A DNA stretch of 64,000 bases from Gonatopus flavifemur (lineage: Eukaryota; Arthropoda; Insecta; Hymenoptera; Dryinidae), in NCBI GenBank assembly GCA_018340375.1, contig JAFFJZ010000004.1:49206001-49270000 (forward strand), given 5' to 3'. Made by a program: the position numbers and the translations under genes. Below, one piece after another: positions 21,471-33,040 of this stretch. The notes beneath the pieces are model-generated. The model saw only the letters and a list, made by a program, of their open reading frames with translations. It was not told where the DNA came from and did no database searches. How positions within the stretch are numbered: position 1 is the stretch's first letter; each line of letters begins with the position of its first letter.

Positions 21471-21777
21471 CGATAATCAAGAATGTGTATGTGGAAATAT
21501 ATGCGATGCACACCAGTGCGTGTGGATTTTTTATAAGACACTCAGTCTGTAATAACGCTGTGACGATACAACAGATAATCAAGAATGTGTAGGTGGAAAT
21601 ATATGCGATGCACACAAGTGCGTGTGAATTTTCTATAAGACACTCAGTCTGCAATAACGCTGCGACGATACAACCGATAATCAAGAATGTGTATGTAGAA
21701 ATACATGCAATGCACACAAGTGCGTGTGGATGTTCTATAAGACACTCAGTCTGCAATAACGCTGCGACGATACAACT
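21471..21777. repeat. Three tandem 102-bp units inside Y
   Basis: GATAATCAAGAATGTGT starts at 21472, 21574 and 21676. Units share GATGCACACAAGTGCGTGTG and ATAAGACACTCAGTCTG. They lie between the transposase start and the right TIR, where promoter or subterminal binding sites could sit; that is inference. Confidence 0.85.
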
Positions 21778-21924
21778 CTACTGTGCTACTGGATAATTAG
21801 CAAAGACAAGCAAGGACTGCCAGCCATTGAGTTTATGCCCCATAAGCAATTTCAGTTCATATAATAATTGAAGCGATAAGGATATTCTATAATACATCGG
21901 AAATTGTTTCGATGTAACTGTAAG

Positions 21925-22302
21925 GCGTCGACACCTATTTAGGGTGATTTGAGAGGAAAACGTGCTTTATGACCCCGTGCAGGCTTTCTGTGTTACCCCC
22001 TCCCCGTGAAGGGAGGAGGGGGATATGTTTTTTTTCCATTAAAAATCTCAACATAATGCGACAAACCAAAAAATAGCTCGATCGGACAATAATTAAGCAA
22101 CCTGGAATATTTTGAAATATCCTTGAATTTTCGATGAAATTCAAAAACTTTAAACGAAATGCGCGAGTTGAAGATCTCATCCGATTTCAAAATTTTTTTT
22201 TTTCCTGAGTTTGTCTCGAAGAGTAGCAACTTTTCCGCACTATTACGATTCGATTCAGAGACTTTTTTGTCTTCCACTCCACCCTATTGTGTAGCTAGAT
22301 CT
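21925..22302 (-). repeat. Right long TIR of Y
   Basis: Inverse of 18,420-18,776 plus the outer GTGTAGCTAGATCT. It lacks the 92-bp hairpin of the left copy. Confidence 0.85.
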
Positions 22303-22403
22303 ATACCTGTGCCTGCCACCAAGGCACTTCCACATGGTGACGCTGGGCAAAGCAGTAATTCCGTTATCCGGCGAAGTTCCTGGTGAACGGCGTACATGCC
22401 GTC

Positions 22404-23177
22404 ATGGCAAGCACAGGTAAGAAGCCTGTTACGATGCAGGGATTCGGAAACCCAGTATCGGCGGCTGGTCGGGGTGGGGAAGCGGGCCCGCAGGCATCGT
22501 TATCATGCGACCGTAGCTCTGCATTGGTTGGTGACTTGGTCAATGTAGAGTGTAACGTTACAAGAAAAAAGAAAAAAGCCGTCTTGTTATCTCATAACTG
22601 TGATTGTAATCGCAATATATTTTGTCACATTCGTACTAAGTCTGAAATAAGTTCATCGCGGAACATCATTAGTGCTAATGTTCGTGAGACCTATAAGGAA
22701 ATCTTCGGTTTAGAAATTGATAATGTGGGAGTACAAAACTGGTCCACAAACATCATCTGCAATTCTTGCACGCAAATGTTAAAACGTTGGAAGCGGGATA
22801 GATATAAAGAGAATATGAAGTACTCGGCTCCAGCTATATGGACACAGCCTAAAAATGAAGAAGATTGTTTTTTCTGCCGTAATAAGATTGATGATTTCAA
22901 CAGTAAAAATAAGAACAAAATCAAATACATCACGGTTTCGTCAGTAACTGCCCCAGTAATAGCTGTACGAAACGATGATAAAAGTGGCATGGATAATGTC
23001 ACAGCAGCTCTTGATGAAGCGATGGGTCTCGATGAAAAATTTATATCTGAGGCTGATAACGAAAGCGGTGACACAGATTTTCCTTTAAATACAAAAAAAT
23101 CGTCAAGTTCAATATTGATATCCCAGTCTAAGTTGAACGATCTTGTGCGAGATTTGGGATTACCAAAAGATGGTTCT
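22404..23177 (+). pseudogene. Transposon X gene, N-terminal part
   Basis: The frame runs from an ATG at 22404 through CNRNIFCHIR, VQNWSTNIICNSCTQMLKRW, KYSAPAIWTQPKNEEDCFFC and ILISQSKLNDLVRDLGLP. The DCFFC box after a W.P stretch is typical, in my recollection, of the N-terminal zinc-binding part of an abundant arthropod transposon protein whose C-terminal half reads ...LFIDSSK.SLKAVLLHN. It stops where the Tc5-like element begins, and the codons rejoin at 28,135-28,138 once one TGA is removed. GCACAG|GTAAGAAG at about 22,411-22,424 is a good splice-donor match, so the true first exon may be shorter. Confidence 0.75.
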
Positions 23178-23179
23178 GA

Positions 23180-24030
23180 CAAGTAACACTTCGGAAGTGT
23201 GACTCACCGATTGGGATGAAACTTTGCACATCAATAGAACTCAAAAAAATATTGAACACGTGTTTTTTCTTTTTTCCTAAATGTCCCTTCTAGGGGTGTA
23301 AACTACCCAATAAGGGGGTAAAAGGCCGCAAAATCAGAGTTGTCACCATTGGGAAAACTGTATGGCAAATTGCTAGAAATTCTTTTCAGTTACATATTTT
23401 TATTGCTTCTCGACAAAGTATTGAAAGAGTTTCAACCCCCCAACAGGTGTGGAACACCCCTAAGTGAGGGGGTTGATAGGGTAAAATCCCCAAAATAATC
23501 TATAAAATACAAAAACGCGAAATCTATAAAATTTATTCTGCTGAATACATAGATTTTGGTGCGAGAAATAATGAAAAAGATAACCAACCCTTCACAAGGC
23601 ACAGAACATCCCTAAATTAGGGGTTGAAAGACGAAAAAAAATTAAATAAATCGTAAACATGCAATTTCAGAAAACTTTTTCTTGCTGATTACATAGCTAT
23701 CGTGGCGGCTAGTGATTGGAAAAAGATTCGACCCCTAGGAGACTTAAAACACCCCTAAATAAGAGATCGATAGAGTAAAATCCGAAAATAATCTATAAAA
23801 CACAAACATGCGAAACCTATGAAATTTATTCTGCTGGATGCATAGATTTTGATGCGAGAAACAATGAAAAAGATAACCAACCCCTTGCAAGGCACAGAAA
23901 ATTCCTAAATTAGGGGTTGAAAATGTAGAAAGACGAAAAAAAATTGAATAACTCGTAATTATGCGATTAAAAAAAATTTTTTTTGCTCAATACATAGCTT
24001 TCGTTGCGCCATTGATCACAACATTAATTA
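23180..24030 (+). repeat. Left long TIR of the Tc5-like element
   Basis: Matches the reverse complement of about 27,300-28,134 with few differences for the first 500 bp (for example TTTAGGAAAAAAGAAAAAAC there). Internal words such as CCCTAAATTAGGGGTTGAA are themselves short palindromic repeats. Confidence 0.85.
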
Positions 24031-24072
24031 ACACCCTGCGAAGCGCAAATCCCCCTAAATCAAGGGTCTATG

Positions 24073-24302
24073 CACCGAGAAAAATATTTTGTTGAAATGT
24101 GAACCGAAAACTTTAATTATGGCAACCAAATTTTCTATGTTGCAACAAAACGTTTTATATTGGATACAAACTCTTTTTGTTAACACATTTGAAAACAAAA
24201 TAATTTTGTTGGGAATACAAAACTTTGGTCAAAGGAACAAAAGTCTTTGGTTGTTCACATAACAACAAAAATGTTTAGTTGTTTTAATCAGTTTCCTCGG
24301 TG
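24073..24302. mobile_element. 230-bp MITE with CACCGAG ends
   Basis: CACCGAGAAAAATATTTTGT at 24073 and ...AATCAGTTTCCTCGGTG ending at 24302 are inverted ends. The interior is full of AACAAAA/TTTTGTT words. Target duplication not clear. Confidence 0.55.
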
Positions 24303-24730
24303 TAGTGCAAAAACACGGAGGAACTCTATAAGATGGAATTATGCAACCAGCAACTTTTTCGTTTAACATTTAACTTTCTGTAAAGTTCACTATGAAAACA
24401 AATTGATCAACTCCCCACAAGACACAAGGACTCCTTGATTCAGGGGTTGAAGGTGTAAAAAGCTGGAAAAGAATTTTGTAAGATGCAATTATGTGATTGA
24501 CAGAAATATTTTTGTTCAAAATATAGCTTTTGATGAGAATAATAATTAGGCGATTATTCATCCTTCTACGAGACGGGAGACGCCTAAATCAAGCATCGAC
24601 ACTGTGAAAAGTGTGTAAATAATAAGTTAAACACTAAGCAACTAAACATTTATCAGTTACATTTTGAACTTGTTATTACATCGTGATTGTATAGCTGCAT
24701 TCACGTGAAACACAATGGCTACATTCACGT

Positions 24731-24966
24731 ACATGGAGAGAAAAATGACGGACTAATCCCTTGCGAAGTGCCCATGAAATAAAAGCATGCGATGTTGAGA
24801 GTTATTTTCTAACGCCGCAATGCGTGACAACGCCACCTTCACGCAATCATTCTAACCAATGCATGGAGGAATTCTATGCGTTGCTTCCAATCCCCCCATG
24901 GTTACTGGTTCGAGTGATTCCGTGAAGATGGCGACAGGGATTAGTCCACCATTTTTCTCTCCGTGT
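24731..24966. mobile_element. 236-bp MITE with ~30-bp TIRs
   Basis: ACATGGAGAGAAAAATGACG...ACTAATCCC is matched inverted by GGGATTAGTCCACCATTTTT...CTCCGTGT. It lies just upstream of the Tc5-like transposase and could affect its promoter. Confidence 0.65.
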
Positions 24967-25122
24967 AATGACATGTTTCACATGAATAGTGCATTATAGC
25001 TGTGAAGTGAGTAATTGTGTTTCCAGTGTGTTTTTCTTTGTTATTTTGATTTTGAGCAAATAATCATTGGATGGTACATTTATAATCGGTTTTTGATTCA
25101 ACTACAATTTCACAAATTCATT

Positions 25123-26727
25123 ATGCCGATGAATCCTAAAAATATTTTGAATTTACTGCATTACGCTTTCAAAGATCCTGAATACGATATTGAATCTAAA
25201 ATAACCAATGAAGAACGATGCTTTGCTTCTGATCTGGCAGATTTAATAAAGACTTCTTCCGATTGCCAACTATCAATTGAAAGCCATGATACTCTATGTT
25301 ACAATGAAGAAAGCGTGATTCCTAAAGCAGTAGTAGTTGATGAAATAGAAGAAGACTTTGATGATTCCATTGAAGGTGATGGAGATAGGTATTTGTTATC
25401 AGGAGATACTGTACATTTTGATTACAAACAAAAGACAGTTGATTATTGGCGTTCAGGAAAGTTGAAAAGAAGAAGTCTTAGGTCCGTTCAAAATCGGTTT
25501 CCAAAAGTAAAACATCAAAGCATGCTGTATAGATGGGAACAACAAATTGAACAAGGAGGAACGAGATCAGAAAAATTGCGTGAAATTTCAGAATTCGTTT
25601 TGAATCAGTTTAATAGTGCTACTGATAAGAGTTTACCAATTCACGACGTAGATATAAAAAGGTGGGCATTAAAAGCCAGGGAAGAAGTGCAGTTATCTTC
25701 TCAATTATTTAAGGCTTCGTCAACGTGGGTGCATAATTTTAAAGTGAAGCATGGAATAGTTTCCAGAAAAATTAACAAATTCATCACTACTTCACAGTTG
25801 TCAAATGCAGCTGAATTAAATCAGACAGCTTCTAAATTCGTGGAAAAGGTGCGCAAAGAAATAGAAGCGAAAGGAACAGCAAACGTTTATAACTCCGATC
25901 AATCTGGGTTCAATTTGGAAGCTCACGCTGGGCGCACATTGGCAGTGAGGGGAACTCTGAAAGTGGAATGTCTTGCTCAATCTTTGAATTCACTGACTCA
26001 TAGTTACACAATTCAACCAATCATTTCGGCGAATGGTAAACTCCACTCTCCTTTACTGATTATCTTACAAGAAACCAACGGCAAATTTGGACCGATCGTA
26101 GAAAGGACCATGTATAGAGCAGAAAATATTTCTGTTCATGCTTCTAAATCTGGAAAAGCAACATCTCAGATTGTTGCTGAATGGTATGAGAATGACTTCT
26201 TAGCAGTAGCTGCGAACAATTCTTCACTACTGTTGAATTCTTGGTCTGGGCAGACTGAAAAAGTGTTTGAAAATATAAAAAAGGGAAATAAAGTTGTAAA
26301 AGTCAACACTATACCTGCTGGAACGACTGGATTGATTCAGCCGTTAGATGTCTATGGTTTCAGACCGTGGAAGAATTTTATTAAGTGCTTTTCAGATATG
26401 GTTCTTTTACACAATTTTGACATAAACTTGCATTTACGAAATAATATTTTGAAGTTACAGTCCTTGACACATAATCAGTTTTCGTCGCCAAGATTTATGA
26501 ATATGTTTAAATATGCATGGTGGAAAAGTGGTTACCTTGTAGATAAACCAGAAAAATGCCAAACGCCTGTACAGTACTGCTTTCAATGGGCTGATACGAT
26601 TTGTGAACTATGTGTTGAGTTGGGAGTTGTCAAGTGCGCATGGTGTACCAAAAATCTTTGTATAAAGCATTTTTTTGGAACAAATGAAACAAATTCGCCA
26701 CATTATTGTAATAATTACGTTGAATAG
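25123..26727 (+). CDS. Tc5/pogo-like transposase lacking a catalytic Asp
   Basis: 534 residues from the ATG at 25123; the frame stays open further upstream without an earlier ATG. An N-terminal helix-turn-helix region (SVQNRFPKVKHQSMLYRWEQ) and a CENP-B-type second domain (SSTWVHNFKVKHGIVSRK) are followed by a DDE_1 nuclease. D259 sits in VYNSDQSGFNLEAH and D409 in GLIQPLDVYGF. The second catalytic position, expected in LLLDSW, is N372 (SLLLNSWSGQ). The C terminus has a zinc-ribbon-like CAWCTKNLC...HYCNNY. The frame has no stops, yet the N at 372 should abolish cleavage if the alignment is right. It could still bind the long TIRs. Confidence 0.87.
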   Translation: MPMNPKNILNLLHYAFKDPEYDIESKITNEERCFASDLADLIKTSSDCQLSIESHDTLCYNEESVIPKAVVVDEIEEDFDDSIEGDGDRYLLSGDTVHFDYKQKTVDYWRSGKLKRRSLRSVQNRFPKVKHQSMLYRWEQQIEQGGTRSEKLREISEFVLNQFNSATDKSLPIHDVDIKRWALKAREEVQLSSQLFKASSTWVHNFKVKHGIVSRKINKFITTSQLSNAAELNQTASKFVEKVRKEIEAKGTANVYNSDQSGFNLEAHAGRTLAVRGTLKVECLAQSLNSLTHSYTIQPIISANGKLHSPLLIILQETNGKFGPIVERTMYRAENISVHASKSGKATSQIVAEWYENDFLAVAANNSSLLLNSWSGQTEKVFENIKKGNKVVKVNTIPAGTTGLIQPLDVYGFRPWKNFIKCFSDMVLLHNFDINLHLRNNILKLQSLTHNQFSSPRFMNMFKYAWWKSGYLVDKPEKCQTPVQYCFQWADTICELCVELGVVKCAWCTKNLCIKHFFGTNETNSPHYCNNYVE

Positions 26728-26739
26728 TAAATTGTATGT

Positions 26740-28134
26740 TCACGATTTATCTAATTTTTTTCGTTCTCCTACATTTTCACCCCCTAATTTAGGGATTCTG
26801 TGCCTTGAACGGGGTTGGTTATCTTCTTCATCATTTGTCGCATCAAAATCTATGCATTCAGCAGAATAAATTTTATAGGTTTCGCATTTTTGTGTTTTAT
26901 AGATTATGTTTGGCATTTCACCCTATCGATCCCTTATTAAGGGATGTTTTAAGTCTCGTAGGGATCGAATTTCTTTCCCAATAACTAGCCACACCGATAG
27001 CTATGTGATCAGCAAGACAAAGTTTCCTGAAATTGCATGTTCACGATTTATTCAATTTTTTTTCGTCTTTCTACATTTTCAACCCCTAATTTAGGAATGT
27101 CCTGTGCCTTGCGAGGGGTCGATTATCTTTCTCATTGTTTCTCGCATCAAAATCTGTGTATTCAGCAAAATAAATTTCATAGGTTTCGCATTTTTGTGTT
27201 TTATAGATTATTTTTGGCATTTTACCCTATCAATCCCTTATTAAGGGATGTTTTAAGTCTCGTAGGGATCGAATTTCTTTCCCAATAACTAGCCACACCG
27301 ATAGCTATGTGATCAGCAAGACAAAGTTTCCTGAAATTGCATGTTCACGATTTATTCAATTTTTTTTCGTCTTTCTACATTTTCAACCCCTAATTTAGGA
27401 ATGTCCTGTGCCTTGCGAGGGGTCGATTATCTTTCTCATTGTTTCTCGCATCAAAATCTGTGTATTCAGCAAAATAAATTTCATAGGTTTCGCATTTTTG
27501 TGTTTTATAGATTATTTTTGGCATTTTACCCTATCAATCCCTTATTAAGGGATGTTTTAAGTCTCGTAGGGATCGAATTTCTTTCCCAATAACTAGCCAC
27601 ACCGATAGCTATGTGATCAGCAAGACAAAGTTTCCTGAAATTGCATGTTTACGATTTATTCAATTTTTTTCGTCTTTCTACATTTTCAACCCCTAATTTA
27701 GGGATGTTCTGTGCCTTGTGAGGGGTTGGTTATCTTTTTCATCATTTCTCGCACCAAAATATATGTATTCAGCAGAATAAATTTTTGTAGGTTTCGCATT
27801 TTTGTATTTTATAGATTATTTTGGGGATTTTACTCTATCAACCCCCTCACTTAGGGGTGTTCCACACCTGTTAGGGGGTTGAAACTCTTTCAATACTTTG
27901 TCGAGGAGCAATAAAAATATATAACTGAAAAGAATTTCTAGCAATTTGCCATACAGTTTTCTCAATGGTGAGAACTCCGATTTTGCGGATTTTCACCCCC
28001 TTATTGGGTGGTTTACACCCCTAGAAGGGACATTTAGGAAAAAAGAAAAAACACGTGTTCAATATTTTCTTGAGTTCTATTTATGTGCAAAGTTTCATCC
28101 CAATCGGTGAGTTACACTTCCGAAGTGTTACTTG
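26740..28134 (-). repeat. Right TIR with 304-bp tandem units
   Basis: The segment from TGTTCACGATTTATTCAATT recurs at about 26,735, 27,037, 27,341 and 27,645. The two central units (27,037-27,340 and 27,341-27,644) look identical over 304 bp, while the flanking units differ at many sites. An identical tandem pair implies a recent duplication or an assembly artefact. Confidence 0.88.
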
Positions 28135-28137
28135 TGA

Positions 28138-29222
28138 GTTCTTAGCCTCATTTTTCAAGGACAACAATCTTTTGGAACCAAAAAGTAAAGTCACTTTTTA
28201 TAGGAACAGGGAATCCGAATTCCATAAAGACTTTGTGAAAGATAAGGATTCATTGTAGTATTGTGTATGTACTGATGTAGAAGGTCTAATGAATGAGTGA
28301 AAAGAGAATTGTTATGATGCAAAAGACTGGAGGCTTTTTATTGATTCTTCCAAGCGAAGTATTGAGGCCGTATTGCTTCATAACACAAATGTGTATGCGC
28401 CAATACCTCTAGCTCATTCTACAGTTATGCAAGAAAAATATGAAAATATGGAAATTCTTTTACAGAAAGTGCAATATAATAGTCACAAGTGGCGAATTTG
28501 CAGTGATTTAAAAATAATAACCATGTTGCTGGGTCAACGTTCGGGGTTAACAAAATATCCATGCTATTTGTGTTTGTGGGAAAGCAGAGATCGCACATAT
28601 CATTATATTAAAAAAATGGCCAACTGGAACATCACTTGTTCCAGGCACAAGGAATGTCATCAATAAATCGTTAGTAGATCCATCAAAAATACTGATTCCT
28701 CCTCTCCACATCAAACTAGGTCTCATAAAACAATATGTGAAAGCTCTCGATAAAACTGGGGACTGCTTTCAGTACCTTATTAAGGAGTTCCCTAAGCTGT
28801 CAGAGGCTAAATTGAAAGGTGTTTTTGATGGACGACAAATCAGGACTCTGTTGAAAGATAGTAATTCCATTGGTACGATGAACGAATTAGAAAATGAGGC
28901 TTGGCAAAGCTTTAAGGCAGTTGTTGGAAACTTTCTGGGTCATACAAAAAGTACGGATTACAAAAGAATGGTTCAAAAAATGGTTTCAGACTTCGAAAAA
29001 CTCGGATGCCTTATGAATTTAAAATTACATTTCTTAGACTCCCACCTTGATAAATTTCCAACAAATCTTGGACATTTCAGCCAAGCACAGGGCGAAAGGT
29101 TTCACCAAGATATAAAGGTAATGGAAGATCGTTACCAAGGAAGATGGGACGAAAATATGATGGCGGATTTTTGTTGGGACCTACAAAAAGAGACAAAAAA
29201 GAGTGATGGAAAGCGGGAGTGA
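28138..29222 (+). pseudogene. Transposon X gene, C-terminal part, dead
   Basis: Continues the X frame with FLASFFKDNNLLEPKSKVTF, then DWRLFIDSSKRSIEAVLLHN, TKYPCYLCLWESRDRTYHYI, and after a frameshift PPLHIKLGLIKQYVKALDK, WQSFKAVVGNFLG, HFLDSHLDKFPTNLG, ERFHQDIKVMEDRYQGRW and ADFCWDL. This series is characteristic of a transposon protein found in many copies in arthropod genomes, with conserved acidic residues that could form an RNase H-like active site; function is inferred. Stops at about 28,256 and 28,298 and the shift near 28,616 inactivate it. Sited between the arrays that form the ends of X. Confidence 0.85.
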
Positions 29223-29489
29223 ACTTCATTACATAGATCCTTCGAGCAAAAAAGAACACGGTATGGTTCAAAAGAAGAAGGTGACTAACTTCATACTGCT
29301 ATGTTGTTTTATCATATTGTTTATTTATGTTCAATTTTATGTTCATATATATCATATATATAATGTGTTATTATATTTTATTTGGTTAAGTATATAGAGT
29401 ATGACTATAAAACAGCCCTTGTAAGGGCTATACGATGTACAAAATCCGTTCATACAACCTCCTCGTGGTGTACATCGGGTAGCGCTGAC
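29223..29489. other. 3' flank of the X gene
   Basis: AT-rich, with an ATATATCATATATA stretch near 29,350. No other feature seen. Confidence 0.4.
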
Positions 29490-29884
29490 GCTGACGGTGA
29501 CATAAACTAGGTTGACTGTCGATTCTCAAAGTTATGGCAAAACCTTCGTGATATAAATGGATCGCGGTTTTAGATTCATTGATATCGAGGCCATACAGAA
29601 TACGTCGTCTGATCTCTGGGCAAGAGAACTATGATGTTCTGCAACGGTAACGGTTTTTTGGAGGTTATGTCAACAACTTGATATGATGTAATTGACTTCT
29701 CATCAAATTCAGTTTCAGCGTCCCCGAAAACATAAAATACATAGTCTGATCCCTGGCTCAGACAATTATTTTATTTTTTCGTGATTTTGCAGTTTTTTTG
29801 AGGTTATGTCAAAATCTCGATATGATGGAATCGACCACTCATCGGATTCAGTTTCAGCGACCCCAAAAACATATAAAAAACAGA
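29490..29884 (+). repeat. Right TIR array of X, inner part
   Basis: Units marked by CGTCTGATCTCTGGGCAAGA (about 29,609) and AGTCTGATCCCTGGCTCAGA (about 29,740), each followed by ...CAGTTTCAGCG.CCCC.AAAACATA. Inverse of 17,672-18,240. The array is cut by element A and resumes at 34,545. Confidence 0.8.
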
Positions 29885-29892
29885 TGAAAATC

Positions 29893-31105
29893 CCAAAAAC
29901 AAAGCATAAAAAAATCTAAAAACACATTCTGAAGGAAAATTTCACTGCATTCAGAATTTCGAGGAGATATTGAAGGATATGCTCCATTTGAAAAAAAAAG
30001 ATATGAAATCAATATGAGCGACCAAGTACATTGGTTACCCAAAGGATATGTGAAAGATTTTTGGTATATTGTAACTTCAGTTTGTTTAAACTGTATTGAA
30101 GGTAATTTATGATTTTCAAAAAAGCATTATTGTATCAGAAAAATGAATAAAACAAGCGTATCGTTCTGCTCGTATATATAGATACCAAAAAGTGAAAAAA
30201 AGTAGAATTCCACAAAACAAACAAATGTCTCACAAAAACCCCTAAAAACTCCAACACAGTAAAAAATAACGTCAAATCCCAAAAACCATACAAACGTTTT
30301 ACAATAACACTTGAAAAAAATCCTTGAGAAAAATACTTCACTCTTTCCGGAAGATTACTTGATATAACAGATATACCATTAGAAAAAAAGATGTGAAAGG
30401 CAACCCTGTTTCGGAATTCGCATCAACCAGCAACACTTGGCGTGGCCGATGGTAGAAGTTTTTAGCCTTTATTATATACAAATGAATTTCTATAGTACAT
30501 TAAACAAGAAATTTAAATGATATAATTTCATAAAATCTTCTTCGGCCACGCCCAGTGTTACTGGTTGATGCGAATTCCGAAACAGGGTTGGCTTTCACAT
30601 CTTTTTTTCTAATGGTATATTTGTTATATCAAGTAATCTTCCGGAAAGAGTGAAGTATTTTTTTCAAGGATTTTTTTTCAAGCGTTATTGTAAAACGTTC
30701 GTATGGTTTTTGGGATTTGACGTTATTTTTTACTGTGTTGGAGTTTTTAGGGGTTTTTGTGAGACATTTGTATGTTTTGTGGAATTCTACTTTTTTTCAC
30801 TTTTTGGTATCTATATATACGAGCAGAACGATACGCTTGTTTCATTCATTTTTTTGATACAATAATGCTTTTCTGAGAATCATAAATTACCTTCAATACA
30901 GTTTGAACAAACTGAAGTTACAATATACCAAAAATCTTTCACATATCCTTTGGGTAACCAATGTACTTGGTCGCTCATATTGATTTCATATCTTTTTTTT
31001 TCAGATGGAGCATATCCTTTCATATCCCCTCGAAATTCTGAATGCAGTGAAATTTTCCTTTAGAATGTGTTTTTAGATTTTTTTATTCTTTGTTTTTGGG
31101 ATTTT
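29893..31105. repeat. 1.2-kb palindrome of element A
   Basis: Arms 29,893-30,448 and 30,543-31,105 are nearly perfect inverted copies around a ~94-bp loop (30,449-30,542). The junctions read CACTTGGCGTGGCCG and CGGCCACGCCCAGTG. T-rich open frames in both arms look like composition rather than protein. The loop has the opposite orientation to that in B. Confidence 0.9.
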
Positions 31106-31645
31106 TATTTGTTTATTTTTTGGCCTTAGGAGTATTGATGAAAGTTTCATGTACTTGGCGTTTTTTCTTACTTCTTTGGAGTTTTTTTATTGGGATTTCA
31201 CTTCTTTTTCTGAATGTGTCTTTAAGTGGAATTGAATACTTATATCGAGTTTGATAGCAATCGTGGGAATGGAGGAAATGTCCTCAGATAATTGATTTGA
31301 TATTAAAACCCACTTAGGTTTCCATCAGTCATTTCATCATTGGACAGCAATAGATTATCGAAATGAAAAATAAAGAATACAGGGAAAAAAAGCGAATTCC
31401 TTTAGCATGTGTTTTCAGATTATTGTTTGTTTTTGGTTTTGGAAGTATTGATGAAGTTTCATGTACTTGGCGTCTTTTTTTACTTTTTAGATCTTACAGA
31501 CAGAGGAAACTTGCGTACAATACATTCAAGGTATCCAACAGAAATGTTTTTGGCAAAATAGAATTTGTACTGTTTAGCATGAAGCTAAAAATAGCTCTGC
31601 AGCAAACATTTTTCGGTCACTCTTTTGAATCATTGTGAAAAGTAG

Positions 31646-31870
31646 CAGATAGCAAAAGTTCCAAAAATTAGATCTCATTGAATTCTTTCGTGACCACAAA
31701 ACGAACTACTGAAATGTCAGCAGAATAGAGTCCTTGGAGAATTCAAATCGCCTTTTGTCATACTATATACAGTACAATATACAGTCTCCATCCTACTGAC
31801 ATTTCAGTGATTCATTTTGTGGTTCCAGAAGGATTCAATGGGATCTAGTTTTTGGAGCTTTTGCTATCTG
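31646..31870. mobile_element. Hairpin MITE in A (CAGATAGCAAAAGTTC ends)
   Basis: CAGATAGCAAAAGTTCCAAA at 31646 and ...AGCTTTTGCTATCTG ending at 31870. It occupies the same place as 43,221-43,476 in B but has lost about 30 bp of one arm near the centre. Confidence 0.75.
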
Positions 31871-32498
31871 GGTAAAGAGATGTCAAATATTTATCATGCA
31901 ACAAGAAGATATACCTTCAAGATATCAGATTGAAGACACTTTCTAGTACTGTACCAGACATTTTTCAGAATTTTGTGGAATATCCATCAAAATCATTTGA
32001 AAAAATTTTTCAAGAATATTTGGTTCGTTATGGTATTATAAAGGTATTCTATATTCTTCAAAACTGTATTCTGATATTCTCAAATATCATGAATTTTATT
32101 AAATTGTCATAGAGTATTTTGGGTTGAGAGATTTAGTAACTCTAGGATCCATGAAATGTTCAAAATGTATTCAAAGTCATTCATGATCATTAAAAAGCAA
32201 TATTGTATCAAATATCCAAACCATTTGATATTCATGATATTTGAGAATTGAATCATTCCAACACCAAGATAAGTAAAGATAAGAATGATGGTTTGTAAGA
32301 ACGCAAATATAATCCAGCTTAAATGGAACAACTGAAAAGATGGAACTTTGGAAGAAAACATCAGAATGAATACTCACATCCAGTCACATCAGTCAAGTTG
32401 ACCTGTAGTTGATCTGCAACAATTTCTATAATCAGAATATTGTATCTGCTCAATTTTCATTGAGTTGATCCTAAACAGTCTCTCTAATCATTCGTCAG

Positions 32499-33040
32499 TT
32501 GGTCAGTGGAATGCACCCGATGCAAAGATTTGTGATATATCCACTGCGCTCCTATCTTTTCTGCATTTTCCTTCAACGCTACCTAATGATCATGGTAGGA
32601 TTTAACGTACAGATGTATGGTACATCTACATCCTTTTTGCTTCTTCTTCATCCACCTGTGATTCTGTTGGAAGAATCTGATAGTGGTATTATTCAATGCA
32701 AGGACTTGTATATCCACTGCACTTCTGCCTTTTCTTCATTTTTCTATGACGCTATCCGATGACATTGATTATTGTGGTACATAACATAAAGATGTATGAT
32801 ACATTTACATCCTTTTTGCTTTTTCTTCATCCACCTATGATTCTGTTGGAAGAATCTGATAGTGGTATTATTCAACGCAAGGACTTGTATATCCACTGCA
32901 CTTCTGCCTTTTCTTCATTTTCCTTCTACGCTACCTGACGATAGTGATCGTGATGGTAAGTAACATACAAATGTATAGTATACCTGCATCCTTTCTACTT
33001 TTTCTTGATCCACCTGTAATTTCACTCAAAGAATCTAGGA
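32499..33040 (+). repeat. Three ~180-bp tandem units in A
   Basis: TCCACCTGTGATTCTGTTGG or variants at about 32,650, 32,830 and 33,009, each preceded by TACATCCTTTTTGCTTTTTC-like sequence and by CCACTGC.CTTCTGCC. The same unit occurs inverted at 44,640-45,150 and forward near 45,860-46,010. Confidence 0.8.

Larger units (their letters stand above)
18306..22302 (-). mobile_element. Transposon Y with long TIRs, inside X
   Basis: Inverted repeats of about 370 bp (18,420-18,776 and 21,925-22,290) extend outwards to AGATCTAGCTACA on both sides. ATACCT occurs outside each end (18300-18305 and 22303-22308). The two bases next to it differ (CA and GT), so the duplication may be 6 bp or a decayed 8 bp. 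The only gene is a broken minus-strand transposase-like frame. Insertion just upstream of the X gene shows Y is younger than X. Confidence 0.8.
23180..28134 (+). mobile_element. Tc5-like transposon with long TIRs, inside X gene
   Basis: Ends are CAAGTAACACTTCGGAAGTG and its inverse, with TGA on both sides (23177-23179 and 28135-28137). A TNA duplication is the signature of Tc5-type pogo relatives. The inverted repeats run for at least 850 bp. The interior holds one transposase frame (25,123-26,727) and two MITEs. Removing it restores the reading frame of the X gene, so both boundaries are firm. Confidence 0.92.

Noticed and set aside
24370..24561. Short minus-strand frame in the Tc5-like element as a second gene
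   Set aside because: Low-complexity, AT-rich, within TIR-derived repeats; no motif.
30135..30865. T-rich frames (KYFFQGFFFKRYCKTFVWFL type) in the palindrome arms as a membrane protein
   Set aside because: They are hydrophobic only because the DNA is T-rich. The same frame appears in every arm in both orientations, with no start context or conserved ends.
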